Origin: Aporhodopirellula aestuarii | GTDB lineage: Bacteria > Planctomycetota > Planctomycetia > Pirellulales > Pirellulaceae | Length of the DNA stretch: 61,227 nt | Reading direction: 5' to 3' | Assembly: GCF_023701485.1 (NCBI RefSeq) | Contig: NZ_JAMQBK010000044.1 | Span: forward strand, 1-61,227 | Shown: piece after piece, positions 18,979-27,843 of the stretch | How positions within the stretch are numbered: the stretch's first letter is position 1 | Layout of the letters: every line of letters starts with the position of its first letter | Notes under the pieces: generated by a model | The model's database searches: none | What the model was told of the DNA's origin: nothing | What the model saw: only the letters and a program-made list of their open reading frames with translations | Position numbers and translations under genes: made by a program

Positions 18979-19365
18979 TCAACTTGCCACCAACCAACGC
19001 AAAAAGAAAAAAGCGATCAAACACGATGGAATTTGTACGATCACCAGGGCGACTTTCGCTCGCGGATACGATCGAAAGCCAAGCTTCATCCCGATGAAGG
19101 AGAGGATGACGACCGGACTGACGGGGAATCCGAGGAACAGAAGCCAGAGAATATCTCGACGCTCGAATGATTCGATGGTCATGTGCAGCAGCGCGGCTGT
19201 CGTCAGCGGGAACACGATCGCTGAGAGCACGCCCAAGGCTTCGGGCAGCCCATCGTACCAATGCCCAAAGTGGGTTTCGTCGTGCCCATCATTCGCGTCG
19301 GTCTTCTCGTCATCCGAGAGCGGCGCAGTATCGTCGAGGAACAACGAATCATCTGTCCCAGTCAT
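18979..19365 (-). CDS. Small membrane protein
   Basis: 128 residues starting MTGTDDSLFLDD, with a polar acidic N-terminus and three hydrophobic segments (ALGVLSAIVFPLTTAALL, ILWLLFLGFPVSPVVILSF, VALVIVQIPSCLIAFFFL). The start at 19365 overlaps the last codons of the preceding gene by 17 bp, which suggests translational coupling. Not recognised; the last gene of the run before kinase 1. Confidence 0.75.
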   Translation of the reverse strand: MTGTDDSLFLDDTAPLSDDEKTDANDGHDETHFGHWYDGLPEALGVLSAIVFPLTTAALLHMTIESFERRDILWLLFLGFPVSPVVILSFIGMKLGFRSYPRAKVALVIVQIPSCLIAFFFLRWLVAS

Positions 19366-19621
19366 TCGTTGCCTCCGGGCGAGTGGTTTCGTCTTCGGAT
19401 TGCATCTTCGCATGTCGCCGAATGCCGGAGCCAATGGCGATCCCAAGCACTGTTACGCAAACGCTTGAGATCATTTCGGCTTCTGTGAAGTCCGACGCTC
19501 CGAACCGATAGTTTGAAAGACAAAGCTGCGAAACTGCGGCGACGGAAAAAGCCAAGCGAAGCGACTGCTTTCGCAGTCCAGTCGCCAGGATCCAGGTTGT
19601 TAATTGAATGACGTGAAACAT
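19349..19621 (-). CDS. Small membrane protein
   Basis: 90 residues starting at an ATG (MFHVIQLTTWIL). Two or three hydrophobic segments are followed by a charged acidic tail. It overlaps the downstream gene by 17 bp and follows the upstream small gene by 18 bp, so it is a member of the same transcript. Family not recognised. Confidence 0.7.
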   Translation of the reverse strand: MFHVIQLTTWILATGLRKQSLRLAFSVAAVSQLCLSNYRFGASDFTEAEMISSVCVTVLGIAIGSGIRRHAKMQSEDETTRPEATNDWDR

Positions 19622-19639
19622 GTTTGAGCAAATCCAATG

Positions 19640-19780
19640 TTAATTCGCGATCGCGACGAGGTAATCATAGGATGCACCCGAATTGGGGCGATCAGACCGC
19701 CGCCGCGATCCGGCGTACTCCAGCAAGACTGCCGTCACGGCACCGAGAACGCACACGTTAAGCTTGCTGATTATTGTCAT
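19640..19780 (-). CDS. Very small exported or membrane peptide
   Basis: 46 residues starting MTIISKLNVCVLGAVTAVLL: a single hydrophobic helix with a basic start, then a polar tail. The ATG at 19780 overlaps the end of the previous gene by 23 bp in another frame, matching the overlapping style of this cluster. A longer frame from 19840 exists but lacks support. Function unknown. Confidence 0.5.
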   Translation of the reverse strand: MTIISKLNVCVLGAVTAVLLEYAGSRRRSDRPNSGASYDYLVAIAN

Positions 19781-20006
19781 GCGAGTGTTTCTTAATCGCG
19801 GCATGCTGCCTGGAGCTGTGAATCGAGGAGGCGATGACAAACCCTCCCACCAAGGCGGCCGAAGTCAGAATCAACACGCGCCAGATCGGGACTTGATCGT
19901 ATTGAACCATCTGCCTTGCCATCTCGCCGATAATTACACCGAAAATCGCACCGGTGAACGATTCAGCGAACCGCCGATTCTTCTTTTTGTTAGTCAGTTT
20001 TGGCAT
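19758..20006 (-). CDS. Small membrane protein, paralogue of 22186-22437
   Basis: 82 residues starting MPKLTNKKKNRRFAESFTG. Two membrane segments: AIFGVIIGEMARQMV and WRVLILTSAALVGGFVIA. It is about 80% identical over 60 residues to the 83-residue protein at 22186-22437, and both lie directly after a kinase C-terminus: a real one there, a remnant (20007-20150) here. The longer open frame from 20186 is that remnant read in frame, so the ATG at 20006 is preferred. Function unknown; the Gly-x-x-x-Gly pattern suggests helix packing. Confidence 0.75.
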   Translation of the reverse strand: MPKLTNKKKNRRFAESFTGAIFGVIIGEMARQMVQYDQVPIWRVLILTSAALVGGFVIASSIHSSRQHAAIKKHSHDNNQQA

Positions 20007-20150
20007 TGTTTCGGTGTGTTCTGATATATTGAGCAACGTCTTCAGTTCTCGACGGAAGACGAAGAAGTCCACCAATACGTGTCTACCCTGCGTAGGAAAC
20101 ACTCCAGGCGGTTGGGCAAAGGATCGGGCAATGTTTCTAATCGCCCGGCG
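20007..20150 (-). pseudogene. Orphan C-terminal fragment of a kinase 2-type gene
   Basis: Translates to AIRNIARSFAQPPGVFPTQGR..., then LVDFF and ELKTLLNISEH, matching the last 40 or so residues of kinase 2 (AKSFEQPPGVFPTQGR...). The kinase body is missing. Together with the following membrane gene it is a duplicated copy of 22186-22580. Confidence 0.85.
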
Positions 20151-20273
20151 TATCGTGTGAGCCGGTGAAGCGTGAGTGATCGGCATCCAGGGCCATCGGT
20201 GTCAGGGGATCGAGACGAATGCGCTCGCATGCAACGATACGTTTCGACAGCACACTTCATCAACGACTCAATC

Positions 20274-21020
20274 TCATTGCCCCAAAACCATGTCATGCTC
20301 AGCAAGGATGGAATATTGAATCCCTGGATGATTGCGAGCCAGCACGTTTCGGATGATTTTCTTCGTCGGCGTGACCTCGCCCAGGTCGCCGACTTTGATC
20401 CAGATCCGATCGAGTGGTAATGTGGGCGGCAGGTCTCCGGGGCTGGGAACGGGTTGAATCGTCGAAGGCTCCAGATGTGGATTCAGGTCCATGTAGATAT
20501 CCGCAAGAGCCACTCCATGACGGGTGACTTTCGGTTTCCCCACAACACCAATGATCTTGAATTCACGATTGTTCAGTAAAACCGTTTTGCCTATTGCCTC
20601 TGCCCCCGCAAACAGCTCGTCGGCCATCGTTTGCGAGATCACAATCACGGCATGACTATTTTTCGCGTCTTCGATGCTGAAGAAGCGTCCACTGGAAAGT
20701 TCGGCTCGTGCATCAGTGAGCAGATCTTGCGCGTCCAACAACGTCGCACAAATTTGCACCTGCCGTGTTGTGTCGCCGATGGATATCGCTGCATCGGTCC
20801 GGCGTTCAGGAACTGCTTTCTGTGCGGTTGGAATGCTGGCTCTGAACTCATTGAAATCTCGCTCGGTCAAAATGGCGTCAGAGTCTTGCTGGCCTTCGGC
20901 GACCTCAATACGAATCCACCGGATCGGAAGCATCTTTTCGGTTGGTTGTGAAAGCTGGCAACCTGCCATGACGCAGAATGCCAACGTTGCGACGGCCGTT
21001 TTCATCAGTCGGATGCTCAT
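20274..21020 (-). CDS. Stand-alone MacB-type periplasmic core domain lipoprotein
   Basis: 248 residues. The N-terminus MSIRLMKTAVATLAFCVMAGC is a lipoprotein signal with a lipobox Cys (AFCVMAGC). The middle carries the signature of the MacB periplasmic core domain found in ABC-type permeases: GRFFSIEDAKNSHAVIVIS, LFAGAEAIGKTVLL, FKIIGVVG, and a final LDRIWIKV. No permease transmembrane helices or FtsX domain follow and no ATPase gene is near, so the domain stands alone on a lipid anchor. The start at 21020 overlaps the previous stop as ATGA. A paralogue lies at 43253-43969. Confidence 0.8.
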   Translation of the reverse strand: MSIRLMKTAVATLAFCVMAGCQLSQPTEKMLPIRWIRIEVAEGQQDSDAILTERDFNEFRASIPTAQKAVPERRTDAAISIGDTTRQVQICATLLDAQDLLTDARAELSSGRFFSIEDAKNSHAVIVISQTMADELFAGAEAIGKTVLLNNREFKIIGVVGKPKVTRHGVALADIYMDLNPHLEPSTIQPVPSPGDLPPTLPLDRIWIKVGDLGEVTPTKKIIRNVLARNHPGIQYSILAEHDMVLGQ

Positions 21021-21316
21021 TTTTTGGCTTGGAGGTAGTTCACGATCCAACTTGCCAGGTAGCCCAGTGCAAGGATAACGAACATCAGACTCGCACCTAA
21101 AGCAACGCCAACTAAGTTCGGTGTTGAGTAAATGGCTGCGCCAAATGCGGCAAGCGCCACAAACACTGCCGTCGGTAAAATAACTCGTTGGATCATGACT
21201 AACTGTTGCTCCCGGATCGTGTGTTTCTTTGTGGTGCTAGTGAGTTGATCGTGGTTGTGATGTGCGTCGGCGAGTTTGCTATTCACTGTCTTTCGATCTT
21301 TGATGTTGAACTTCAC
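21017..21316 (-). CDS. Small two-helix membrane protein
   Basis: 99 residues from the ATG at 21316, which overlaps the preceding gene by about 38 bp; an internal ATG at 21196 (MIQRVILPTAVF) with GGGAG upstream gives a 59-residue version that may be the real product. Two hydrophobic helices (LPTAVFVALAAFGAAIY and VGVALGASLMFVILALGYL) and a short basic tail. Ends in an ATGA overlap with the MacB-like lipoprotein gene, so the two are probably translationally coupled. Not recognised. Confidence 0.65.
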   Translation of the reverse strand: MKFNIKDRKTVNSKLADAHHNHDQLTSTTKKHTIREQQLVMIQRVILPTAVFVALAAFGAAIYSTPNLVGVALGASLMFVILALGYLASWIVNYLQAKK

Positions 21317-22211
21317 TCTTCTTTGCGAACGCGCGTTCCGGAAACTTTTTCATGGCGACTGTGTAGTAACATGCCCATGGCAAAAGTTCCTTGCCGGTCC
21401 CCGTCATCTGATCCGGCGCCGCGTCAAATCCCCAGAACAGGTAGAACGGTTTTTCAGCGATCAAAAGATAGTGATCATCTCGGCTCACTTCGTGACCAAT
21501 CGGGATGAGACTTGCATTGGCTCCCGAGTGTTGGATGCTGATTTGGCGGGACTTTGTAAAACAGTCGTGAGTGCCTTTCTCGGTTGGCTGCGGGCGAAAA
21601 CTGTCCCAGAAGATGGCTTCCACGACAGGCTGAATCGTGGTCAGCTCCCCACGATTGACATTCAGGTTGCCGAGTTGCATTCCCAACTCGCTCAATAGTT
21701 GTTGGCCGCCGCCGCCCATCGCCAGAATGGGAAGTTTGGCGTTTTTAATCACATCGTCGGCGGCATTGAATCCCCAAACGGGAGTCGTGTCCGCGCCGAT
21801 AATGATCAGATCTTTCCCAGCGAATACCTGCTCGTCCAGGTCGTAGGCTGGCAGAATCTGCGTATCAATCCGCCGCAGCTTCAGCAGCTTGGCGAATTCT
21901 TGCGCCGCACGTTTTTGGTCTGCATAAACAAAGACGACTTTCAGCGGCTCTTTAAAACCTTTGGAGCGTTCACCATCCTGCTGTTCAGCTTGCTGAGCTC
22001 GACAATGCGAATCAGGCAAGACGGCAATGCCAACAAACGCTATCAGTATCAAACCCGCAAGGAAACGTTGCTGAGGCCAGAACGACTGAATTGGTGTGGA
22101 TGGGTTGATGGAGATGGTTGGGGGGCGTCCAACGTTGCCACGTGCTATGCGCCGGCTAGCGTTCAGGTCGTGTCGTCGTTGATCTTCAATCTGATTCGCT
22201 GGCTGATTCAT
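21279..22211 (-). CDS. Anchored protein with a class I amidotransferase-like fold (hypothetical)
   Basis: 310 residues from the ATG at 22211, overlapping the previous gene by 26 bp. One hydrophobic segment at about residues 51-70 (FLAGLILIAFVGIAVL) anchors or exports it. After that it reads like a Rossmann or flavodoxin-like domain: LKVVFVYADQKRAAQEFAKL, DLIIIGADT, LPILAMGGGGQQLLSELGM. The GGGG turn resembles the nucleophile-elbow position of GATase1-like proteins, but I see no Cys nucleophile there, so catalysis is doubtful. Part of the overlapping minus-strand cluster after kinase 2. Confidence 0.7.
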   Translation of the reverse strand: MNQPANQIEDQRRHDLNASRRIARGNVGRPPTISINPSTPIQSFWPQQRFLAGLILIAFVGIAVLPDSHCRAQQAEQQDGERSKGFKEPLKVVFVYADQKRAAQEFAKLLKLRRIDTQILPAYDLDEQVFAGKDLIIIGADTTPVWGFNAADDVIKNAKLPILAMGGGGQQLLSELGMQLGNLNVNRGELTTIQPVVEAIFWDSFRPQPTEKGTHDCFTKSRQISIQHSGANASLIPIGHEVSRDDHYLLIAEKPFYLFWGFDAAPDQMTGTGKELLPWACYYTVAMKKFPERAFAKKSEVQHQRSKDSE

Positions 22212-22437
22212 TGTTGTGGGATTTGTTCTGTGCTGGGGAGGAATCCTGTTTGGAACTGCGCAACGAGAAGGCGATGGCAAACCCTCCAACCAAGGCAGCC
22301 GTGATAAGAATCAACACTCGCCAGAGAGGGACGTGATCGTATTGAACCATTTGCCTCGCCATCTCGCCGATAATTACACCTAAAATCGCACCGGTGAACG
22401 ATTCAGCGAACCGCCGATTCTTATTTTTCTCGTTCAT
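22186..22437 (-). CDS. Small membrane protein
   Basis: 83 residues starting MNEKNKNRRFAESFTG, with two membrane helices and a polar Ser/Asn-rich tail. Its ATG overlaps the last codons of kinase 2 by 17 bp in another frame, indicating coupled translation with the kinase. Paralogue of 19758-20006. The close link to the kinase suggests a partner membrane subunit, but that is inference. Confidence 0.8.
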   Translation of the reverse strand: MNEKNKNRRFAESFTGAILGVIIGEMARQMVQYDHVPLWRVLILITAALVGGFAIAFSLRSSKQDSSPAQNKSHNNESASESD

Positions 22438-25400
22438 TTTCGACGCTCTTTTCGTTGTGTTCCGAGAGATTGAGCAATTCCTTTAGTTCTTGACGCAGGG
22501 CAAGGAAGTCCACCCATACGTGTCTACCTTGCGTAGGAAACACTCCAGGAGGTTGCTCGAATGACTTTGCAATTGCATTCCCTACGCGAAAAACCTCTTC
22601 GGCTTCGTCCGCTTTTCCTTGATCGTAAAGGATCAATCCACGTCGAAAAAAGAGACTCGCTTTGTTGAGTCCTTTCAGATCTGGAAAGATTGCATCGATT
22701 CGGTCCAGTTCTTCAATCGCCTCGTCCAGATGTCCGATTCGGTGCAGCACACCAACCAAGGCGATCTGCCGCCAGTTGTTCTTTGGTCGTGCTGCGGCAC
22801 TCGCGCGTATTTGCTCTAGCAGCGATTGATCAATGCCCGCATCACCTGGAACGAGCGCGGCAATCCTTGCGGCCAACCAGATCGACTCGATGCGATCTGG
22901 CTGTTGAAAGCGATCGAGCAACAATTCTGCCACCTGTGCGGCGATCTCGTACTCGCCAGCGAGAATGGCACTGGTCGTCGCTGCTTCAAAAACATCAACG
23001 TCGTCGGGATTGAGCTCAAGTGCTCGCCCCAAGTCATTCATCGCGTCGGACCAACGATGCCAGCGGCGGTGAAGATCGCCGCGATGAGCGAGCAGTGCGG
23101 CGTCTTCCGGATTGGCGTCAATCGCCTCGTTCAACGCTTGCAGAGCAATCTCGCTGACTTCTCGCCAGATCAGGAGATCCCAGATGATGTCGCTAAAGCC
23201 TTCTCGTTCGATGTAACGCCCACGTCCGAGTGGTGGCATGTCGCGTGCGTATCTGTCGGCGGCACGTTTGAGAATCTCGCTTGCCTCGTGAACCTCGCCC
23301 AGCCGGTACAGGGCACCCGCATGGAGAAACTGATGCGTGACGCTGGCTCTCCCAATGCCATCATTCTGTTTTCTGAATTCGACAATCTCGTCATCGCGCC
23401 CTTGTCGGAACAGAGTGTATAGCAATGACAGTCCGGTCAGTTTTTCCTTTTCTTGCCAGGCTCTTCTGGCGATTCGCAACGATTGCTCAGGATTCGGGTC
23501 CGTGTCGGGACGCAATTGGGCTGCCAGAATCAAACGAGCTGCGAGAGAAAGATTACTTTCCTCGTACTCCTTTGCACGCTTCGCGCTGTCGATGATTAGC
23601 AACCGAGTCGCCTCCGTTTGTTCCGCCAAGGCTGCTACTTCGGCGGCGTGAACAAACGCCCATGTTAAATCGGGCGCGCCTGTTTCGATCAGCCGCTCGT
23701 ACTCCTGAAAGGCTTCGTCCCAGAGTTGGCGGAGAGCCAATGTTTTTGCCCGCGCCTGAAGTGACTCAGGGTCAGGTGATGGTTCGCGAACTCGGGTGAA
23801 TGTGCAAAGCAAGTGAGCTTCATCACGGTCGCGTCCAACCAGCAGGTAGTTTCCGTCGGGACTGAAGATCGGTGCAAATCGGTCATTCTTGTTGCGGTAA
23901 GCGAACGGAAACGCCATGACACTTTGCCATGTCTCCGTCTCCCAAAGTTTGATGGTGCTGTCTGTTGACTGAGTGACCAATCGTTGATCGTTGGGATGAA
24001 AAGCGACTCCGCGAATTGACTGGGTATGAGACTGCAACTCGTGAATCACTTTCCACGTCGAGGTATCGTAGATGTGCAGCGCGCCGTCAAAGGCTGCGGC
24101 CAGCCAACGTCCCGAATGCGAAAACTGCACAGGTCCGGCCTTCTTTTGCTTCATCTGCAAGACTGCCTGATTCTGCGAGCAGTCCCAAACCTGCAAAAGT
24201 TGTGTATTGCTACTCGCGACGAACCGGCCGTCGGGCGATATCGCCACATCGCGAATCGAGAAATTAGGTGGATTCATCGGAATCGTCGCAACTTCTTGCC
24301 CCTTATCGTTGAGTATGCGAACTTCACCTTCGGAATTGCCGACAGCAAGCGTTTTCCCAGATTCCGCAACGGCAAGACAAGTCAGTGGCTTTTCAAACGA
24401 ACGTGTACGGATGGGATCGAAAGTTTCCAGATCCCACGTGATTAACTTGCCGTCATGGCCTGCAGAATAGACGTGACCATTTGCAATCGCGACTCCAAAG
24501 ACGCCGCTTTCATGACCATCCAGCGCCGGCCCCGTCGCTCCGTCGGCAAGGCTATAGAGCCTGACTGCCCCCTGTCGCTCAGTGTCCCACGAAATGCCTT
24601 GAGACGTAGCAAGCCATTTCATGTCTGGACTGAATGCGGCATCTGAAATGTCGATTGAATCTCCCTCGAATCGCTCGACACCCTGGTTTTGACGCGTATC
24701 CCAAACATGGATCTTTCCGGTGCGATCACACGTAACAAGTTCCTGAAATCCAGGCCGGAATAAGACAGATCTGATCTCGGCTTCGTGACCACGAAACTCC
24801 CTGACTGGTTCTCCGTCCTTGAAGTCGAACAGACGCGCGATCTGCTGCCTCCCGGCAGTCGCAAAGTGTTTGCCCGCTCCGTCGGTGGCAACACCATAGA
24901 TGTCGTTGGACGATACTTGCCATGACTGCATCAGCTTTCCGACTTGCGGATCATGGCGAGCCACAGTTCCATCAGAAGTAACAACGGTCAACCAACGACC
25001 ATCAGGAGAGTACGACAAGTCGCCCCCAACGCCGCCAATGGACCATTTTCGCAAGCTGACGCCGGTGCGGAGATCCCATACACGGATCATGTTGTCGGCG
25101 CAGGACGCAGCGAGCTGATCTCCCGATGGGCTGATGGCTGCCGCGTAAATTTTTTCCGGGACTGAAATGCTGTGAACTACCGTACCGGTCTCTCGATCGC
25201 GGATGCGAATTGTTGCGCTGCTCACGCGATTCTTCTCCTCCACGACATTTGCCGAGAGGACTTGTTGGCCATCGGGGGTGAATCCTACCCAAACGGTATG
25301 CGGTTCGGATTCACCCTCCCACACCAACGCCTCATCGTCGATGCTCCAAAGCTGGACCAGATCCTGACCAGCCGCGACGAAGCGTCCAGTGGGATCAAAT

Positions 25401-27130
25401 TCGACACCACCCCGCATGGAGTACGGCGTTTCAAATTCGTGAATCAGCGCGCCCGTATCCAGGCGATGGATCATCAGACGCGCGTTGCAAAGTATCGCAA
25501 TGGATTTGCCATCGGGAGAAATGTCGGCATCCAGAAAGGTCCTTCCAGTTTCGATCGTCAGCCGACTGGATTTCGTCAGGTTGTCTAGCCAGTACCACTC
25601 AAAACCTCTCAGGTCATCCTCGTCGCCTTCCGGTAAGTGCTGCCCCAGAAGTTGTTCGACCCCTGCCGTGTTGCCGTCGCTCCATTCCCGCAGTGCACGC
25701 GGCATTTGTGCCACGTAGAGTTGCCGTCGCAATTCTGACCCGCGTTGCTGGGCAAGCGCGCGTGCCCGATCGGCCGCGTCACGTTCACGTTCAGCTTCGT
25801 CGCGTGCGTCCTCAGCATGTTGCCGTTGTTCGGCTTCATTCGCTGCATGCTTCTGTGCGGTGTTAGCATAAAAGGTGGAAATCGCTGTTCCAGCGACCAT
25901 TGATACGAAAACCAAAGTCAGCAGGGACGCCACTATTGGATTCCGACGGCACCAGCGAATCGACTTACTGATCTGACCAACCGGCCTTGCCGACACGGGG
26001 CGACCTTCGATGAATCGCTGTAAGTCATCAGCCAATTCCTGGGCCGTGCCATAACGTTTGTGGGGTTCTTTGGTCAGACACTTTAGACAGATCGTTTCCA
26101 GGTCCTTTGGCACTGCAGGATTCAGTTCGCGTAGAGAGACCGGCTCCTTGTTCATGACTTGTAGCAACGTGTCGACCGGCGAGTCGGCAACGAACGGCGC
26201 GCGGCCGGTCAAACAGGCGTACAGAATCGCTCCGAGCGAATAAACATCCGACTCCGGGCCGACTAAGTCTTGGTTGCCGGCGGCTTGTTCGGGGGACATA
26301 TAACTTGGCGTCCCAAGAATTTGTCCCGATGCGGTCAGCTCCGCCCGTGTTTCGTCGTCAACTCCGCCGAGCATCTTGGCCAAGCCAAAATCGGTCACCA
26401 TCGGTTGACCGTTTTCGCCAAGCAGGATGTTGGCCGGCTTCAAATCGCGATGCACGGTTCCTTGCTCATGGGCATATTGCACGGCCGCGGCGGTTTCGCG
26501 TACCAGCCGGGCGGTCGCTTCCGGAGACAGCGATTCTTCGCGAAGGGTGTCGGCGAGACTTGGTCCATCGACAAAGTCCATCGTGAAGTAGTGTCGACCA
26601 TCATGTTCCCCGATCTCGTGAACGGGAACGATGTTGGTGTGCTGCAGTTTTCCTGCCGCTCGCGCTTCCCGATAGAACCTTTCCACATCCGATTTGTCAG
26701 CAAGCCGCCCGGCAAGAATCATTTTCAGGGCGACAATGCGATTGAGCTTCTGCTGACGAGCTTTGAAGACGACGCCCATGCCTCCACGAGCGATCTCTTC
26801 CAAAACCTCGTACTCGCCGATGTACCGAATCGCTTCACCGATCGAAAAATCGGCAGGCCCTGCATTCGAGTCCATTGTGTTCTCATAGGCAGAGATCGCG
26901 ACACGCGATGGCGGCACATCACCGAAGTCAGACGCTGCCTCCTCCAAAAGCTGCCGGTCGTCGAGAAACCTGCCGATCTCTTCGGAGAATCCGGGGAAAT
27001 CCTTGGCCAGAGCATGACGATCGATCGTCTCGCCGCGCTGCAGCGATTCAAGGCATCCAACCAGAAGCGATTGAAATTCGGGGTCATCCAGGAATTTTGA
27101 ATCGAGAGATTTTGCCACGGGATTCTTCAA
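22421..27130 (-). CDS. Receptor-like Ser/Thr kinase with WD40 and TPR-like regions (kinase 2)
   Basis: 1569 residues. Same plan as kinase 1: N-terminal LDDPEFQSLLVGCLESLQRGE domain, kinase domain with ARGGMGVVF, VALK, HRDLKPAN, DFGLAK and GTPSYMSPEQA, then one transmembrane helix (about residue 400-420) and an Ala/Glu-rich coiled coil. A long WD40 region follows (about 530-1130), then about 400 residues of TPR-like helices (DEAFQEYERLI, LAHRGDLHRRWHRWSDAMNDL). The shared promoter motif lies at 27178-27206, back to back with the one for the ECF sigma gene. The C-terminus is duplicated at 20007-20150. Predicted to be active and to sense through the extracytoplasmic part. Confidence 0.95.
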   Translation of the reverse strand: MKNPVAKSLDSKFLDDPEFQSLLVGCLESLQRGETIDRHALAKDFPGFSEEIGRFLDDRQLLEEAASDFGDVPPSRVAISAYENTMDSNAGPADFSIGEAIRYIGEYEVLEEIARGGMGVVFKARQQKLNRIVALKMILAGRLADKSDVERFYREARAAGKLQHTNIVPVHEIGEHDGRHYFTMDFVDGPSLADTLREESLSPEATARLVRETAAAVQYAHEQGTVHRDLKPANILLGENGQPMVTDFGLAKMLGGVDDETRAELTASGQILGTPSYMSPEQAAGNQDLVGPESDVYSLGAILYACLTGRAPFVADSPVDTLLQVMNKEPVSLRELNPAVPKDLETICLKCLTKEPHKRYGTAQELADDLQRFIEGRPVSARPVGQISKSIRWCRRNPIVASLLTLVFVSMVAGTAISTFYANTAQKHAANEAEQRQHAEDARDEAERERDAADRARALAQQRGSELRRQLYVAQMPRALREWSDGNTAGVEQLLGQHLPEGDEDDLRGFEWYWLDNLTKSSRLTIETGRTFLDADISPDGKSIAILCNARLMIHRLDTGALIHEFETPYSMRGGVEFDPTGRFVAAGQDLVQLWSIDDEALVWEGESEPHTVWVGFTPDGQQVLSANVVEEKNRVSSATIRIRDRETGTVVHSISVPEKIYAAAISPSGDQLAASCADNMIRVWDLRTGVSLRKWSIGGVGGDLSYSPDGRWLTVVTSDGTVARHDPQVGKLMQSWQVSSNDIYGVATDGAGKHFATAGRQQIARLFDFKDGEPVREFRGHEAEIRSVLFRPGFQELVTCDRTGKIHVWDTRQNQGVERFEGDSIDISDAAFSPDMKWLATSQGISWDTERQGAVRLYSLADGATGPALDGHESGVFGVAIANGHVYSAGHDGKLITWDLETFDPIRTRSFEKPLTCLAVAESGKTLAVGNSEGEVRILNDKGQEVATIPMNPPNFSIRDVAISPDGRFVASSNTQLLQVWDCSQNQAVLQMKQKKAGPVQFSHSGRWLAAAFDGALHIYDTSTWKVIHELQSHTQSIRGVAFHPNDQRLVTQSTDSTIKLWETETWQSVMAFPFAYRNKNDRFAPIFSPDGNYLLVGRDRDEAHLLCTFTRVREPSPDPESLQARAKTLALRQLWDEAFQEYERLIETGAPDLTWAFVHAAEVAALAEQTEATRLLIIDSAKRAKEYEESNLSLAARLILAAQLRPDTDPNPEQSLRIARRAWQEKEKLTGLSLLYTLFRQGRDDEIVEFRKQNDGIGRASVTHQFLHAGALYRLGEVHEASEILKRAADRYARDMPPLGRGRYIEREGFSDIIWDLLIWREVSEIALQALNEAIDANPEDAALLAHRGDLHRRWHRWSDAMNDLGRALELNPDDVDVFEAATTSAILAGEYEIAAQVAELLLDRFQQPDRIESIWLAARIAALVPGDAGIDQSLLEQIRASAAARPKNNWRQIALVGVLHRIGHLDEAIEELDRIDAIFPDLKGLNKASLFFRRGLILYDQGKADEAEEVFRVGNAIAKSFEQPPGVFPTQGRHVWVDFLALRQELKELLNLSEHNEKSVENEREK

Positions 27131-27177
27131 TCGGTATCAGACAAATCAGACAACAGAACGGCTTGCTTACAGTTTTT

Positions 27178-27206
27178 AGCGGCCTCGAGACTCACATATG
27201 ACGGTC
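27178..27206 (-). promoter_or_regulatory. Shared ECF-type promoter motif, site 3 (kinase 2)
   Basis: Minus strand: GACCGTCATA, 14 bases, CCGCTAAAAACTGTAAG. It forms the left half of a perfect palindromic pair (TGACGGTCA/TGACCGTCA, 27199-27207 and 27230-27238) with site 4; the pair arises because the two promoters face away from each other. Confidence 0.75.
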
Positions 27207-27230
27207 AATTTTGTGGGATTCGGCTAACCT

Positions 27231-27272
27231 GACCGTCATCGGCTCGACGAAATGCCGCTTTCAATAATGTAG
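27231..27272 (+). promoter_or_regulatory. Shared ECF-type promoter motif, site 4 (ECF sigma)
   Basis: GACCGTCATC, 14 bases, CCGCTTTCAATAATG. The ribosome-binding site AGAGGAG and the ATG (27283) follow directly, so transcription probably starts within AATAATG and gives a very short leader. This is the best-anchored site of the set. Confidence 0.8.
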
Positions 27273-27282
27273 AGGAGCCTCC

Positions 27283-27843
27283 ATGCACGATGATCATGCA
27301 GCTGAACTAGAACAATACCGCGAATACCTCGGTTTGCTGGGCCGGTTGCAGCTGGATGACATGCTCGCCGGCAAGGTCGATGTGTCCGGCGTGGTGCAGT
27401 TGACGCTGCTAGAAGCCGGTCAAGCCGGCTGGGACGAGCTTGCGGAGACCAACCGTGTGCCCTGGCTAAGGCAAATCTTTGCAAACAATTTGCTGGACGA
27501 GATCCGTAAATTTCGCACTCAAGCCCGAGACGTTGACCGTGAACTCTCAATTCATCAGGCCATGGAACAGTCCGCCTCGAGGGTGAACGAGTGGCTGGTC
27601 GCCTCTCAGTCAAGTCCTAGCAACCAGGCAATGCGTCACGAACGAGAATTGCGGCTTGCCAAAGCGCTGTCCTGCTTGCCGGCAGCACAGCGTGAGGCAA
27701 TTGAATTGCATCATTTGAAGGGCTTACCGCTAGAGGAGATTGGCAAGCGATTGAATCGAAACAAGGGTGCGGTGGCGGCTTTCATCTACCGGGGAACGAC
27801 GCGACTCAGGGAGCTATTGAGCTCCAGCAGCGAAATTGATTGA
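27283..27843 (+). CDS. ECF RNA polymerase sigma factor (kinase-linked type)
   Basis: 186 residues. Sigma region 2 is at about 20-100 (QYREYLGLLGRLQLDD, FANNLLDEIRKFRTQARDVDRE); region 4 is a helix-turn-helix at about 125-180 (LPAAQREAIELHHLKGLPLEEIGKRL, GAVAAFIYRGTTRLRELL). The RBS AGAGGAG six bases before the ATG confirms the start. No anti-sigma gene is adjacent; instead the gene is divergent from kinase 2, as in planctomycete ECF groups linked to Ser/Thr kinases, where phosphorylation is thought to replace an anti-sigma factor. Its own promoter carries the shared motif, suggesting autoregulation. A paralogue is at 32280-32849. Confidence 0.92.
   Translation: MHDDHAAELEQYREYLGLLGRLQLDDMLAGKVDVSGVVQLTLLEAGQAGWDELAETNRVPWLRQIFANNLLDEIRKFRTQARDVDRELSIHQAMEQSASRVNEWLVASQSSPSNQAMRHERELRLAKALSCLPAAQREAIELHHLKGLPLEEIGKRLNRNKGAVAAFIYRGTTRLRELLSSSSEID

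Noticed and set aside
27199..27238. Palindromic TGACGGTCA/TGACCGTCA as a repressor operator
   Set aside because: Each half also recurs singly at other genes with a fixed distance to CCGCT, so divergent promoters explain it more simply.
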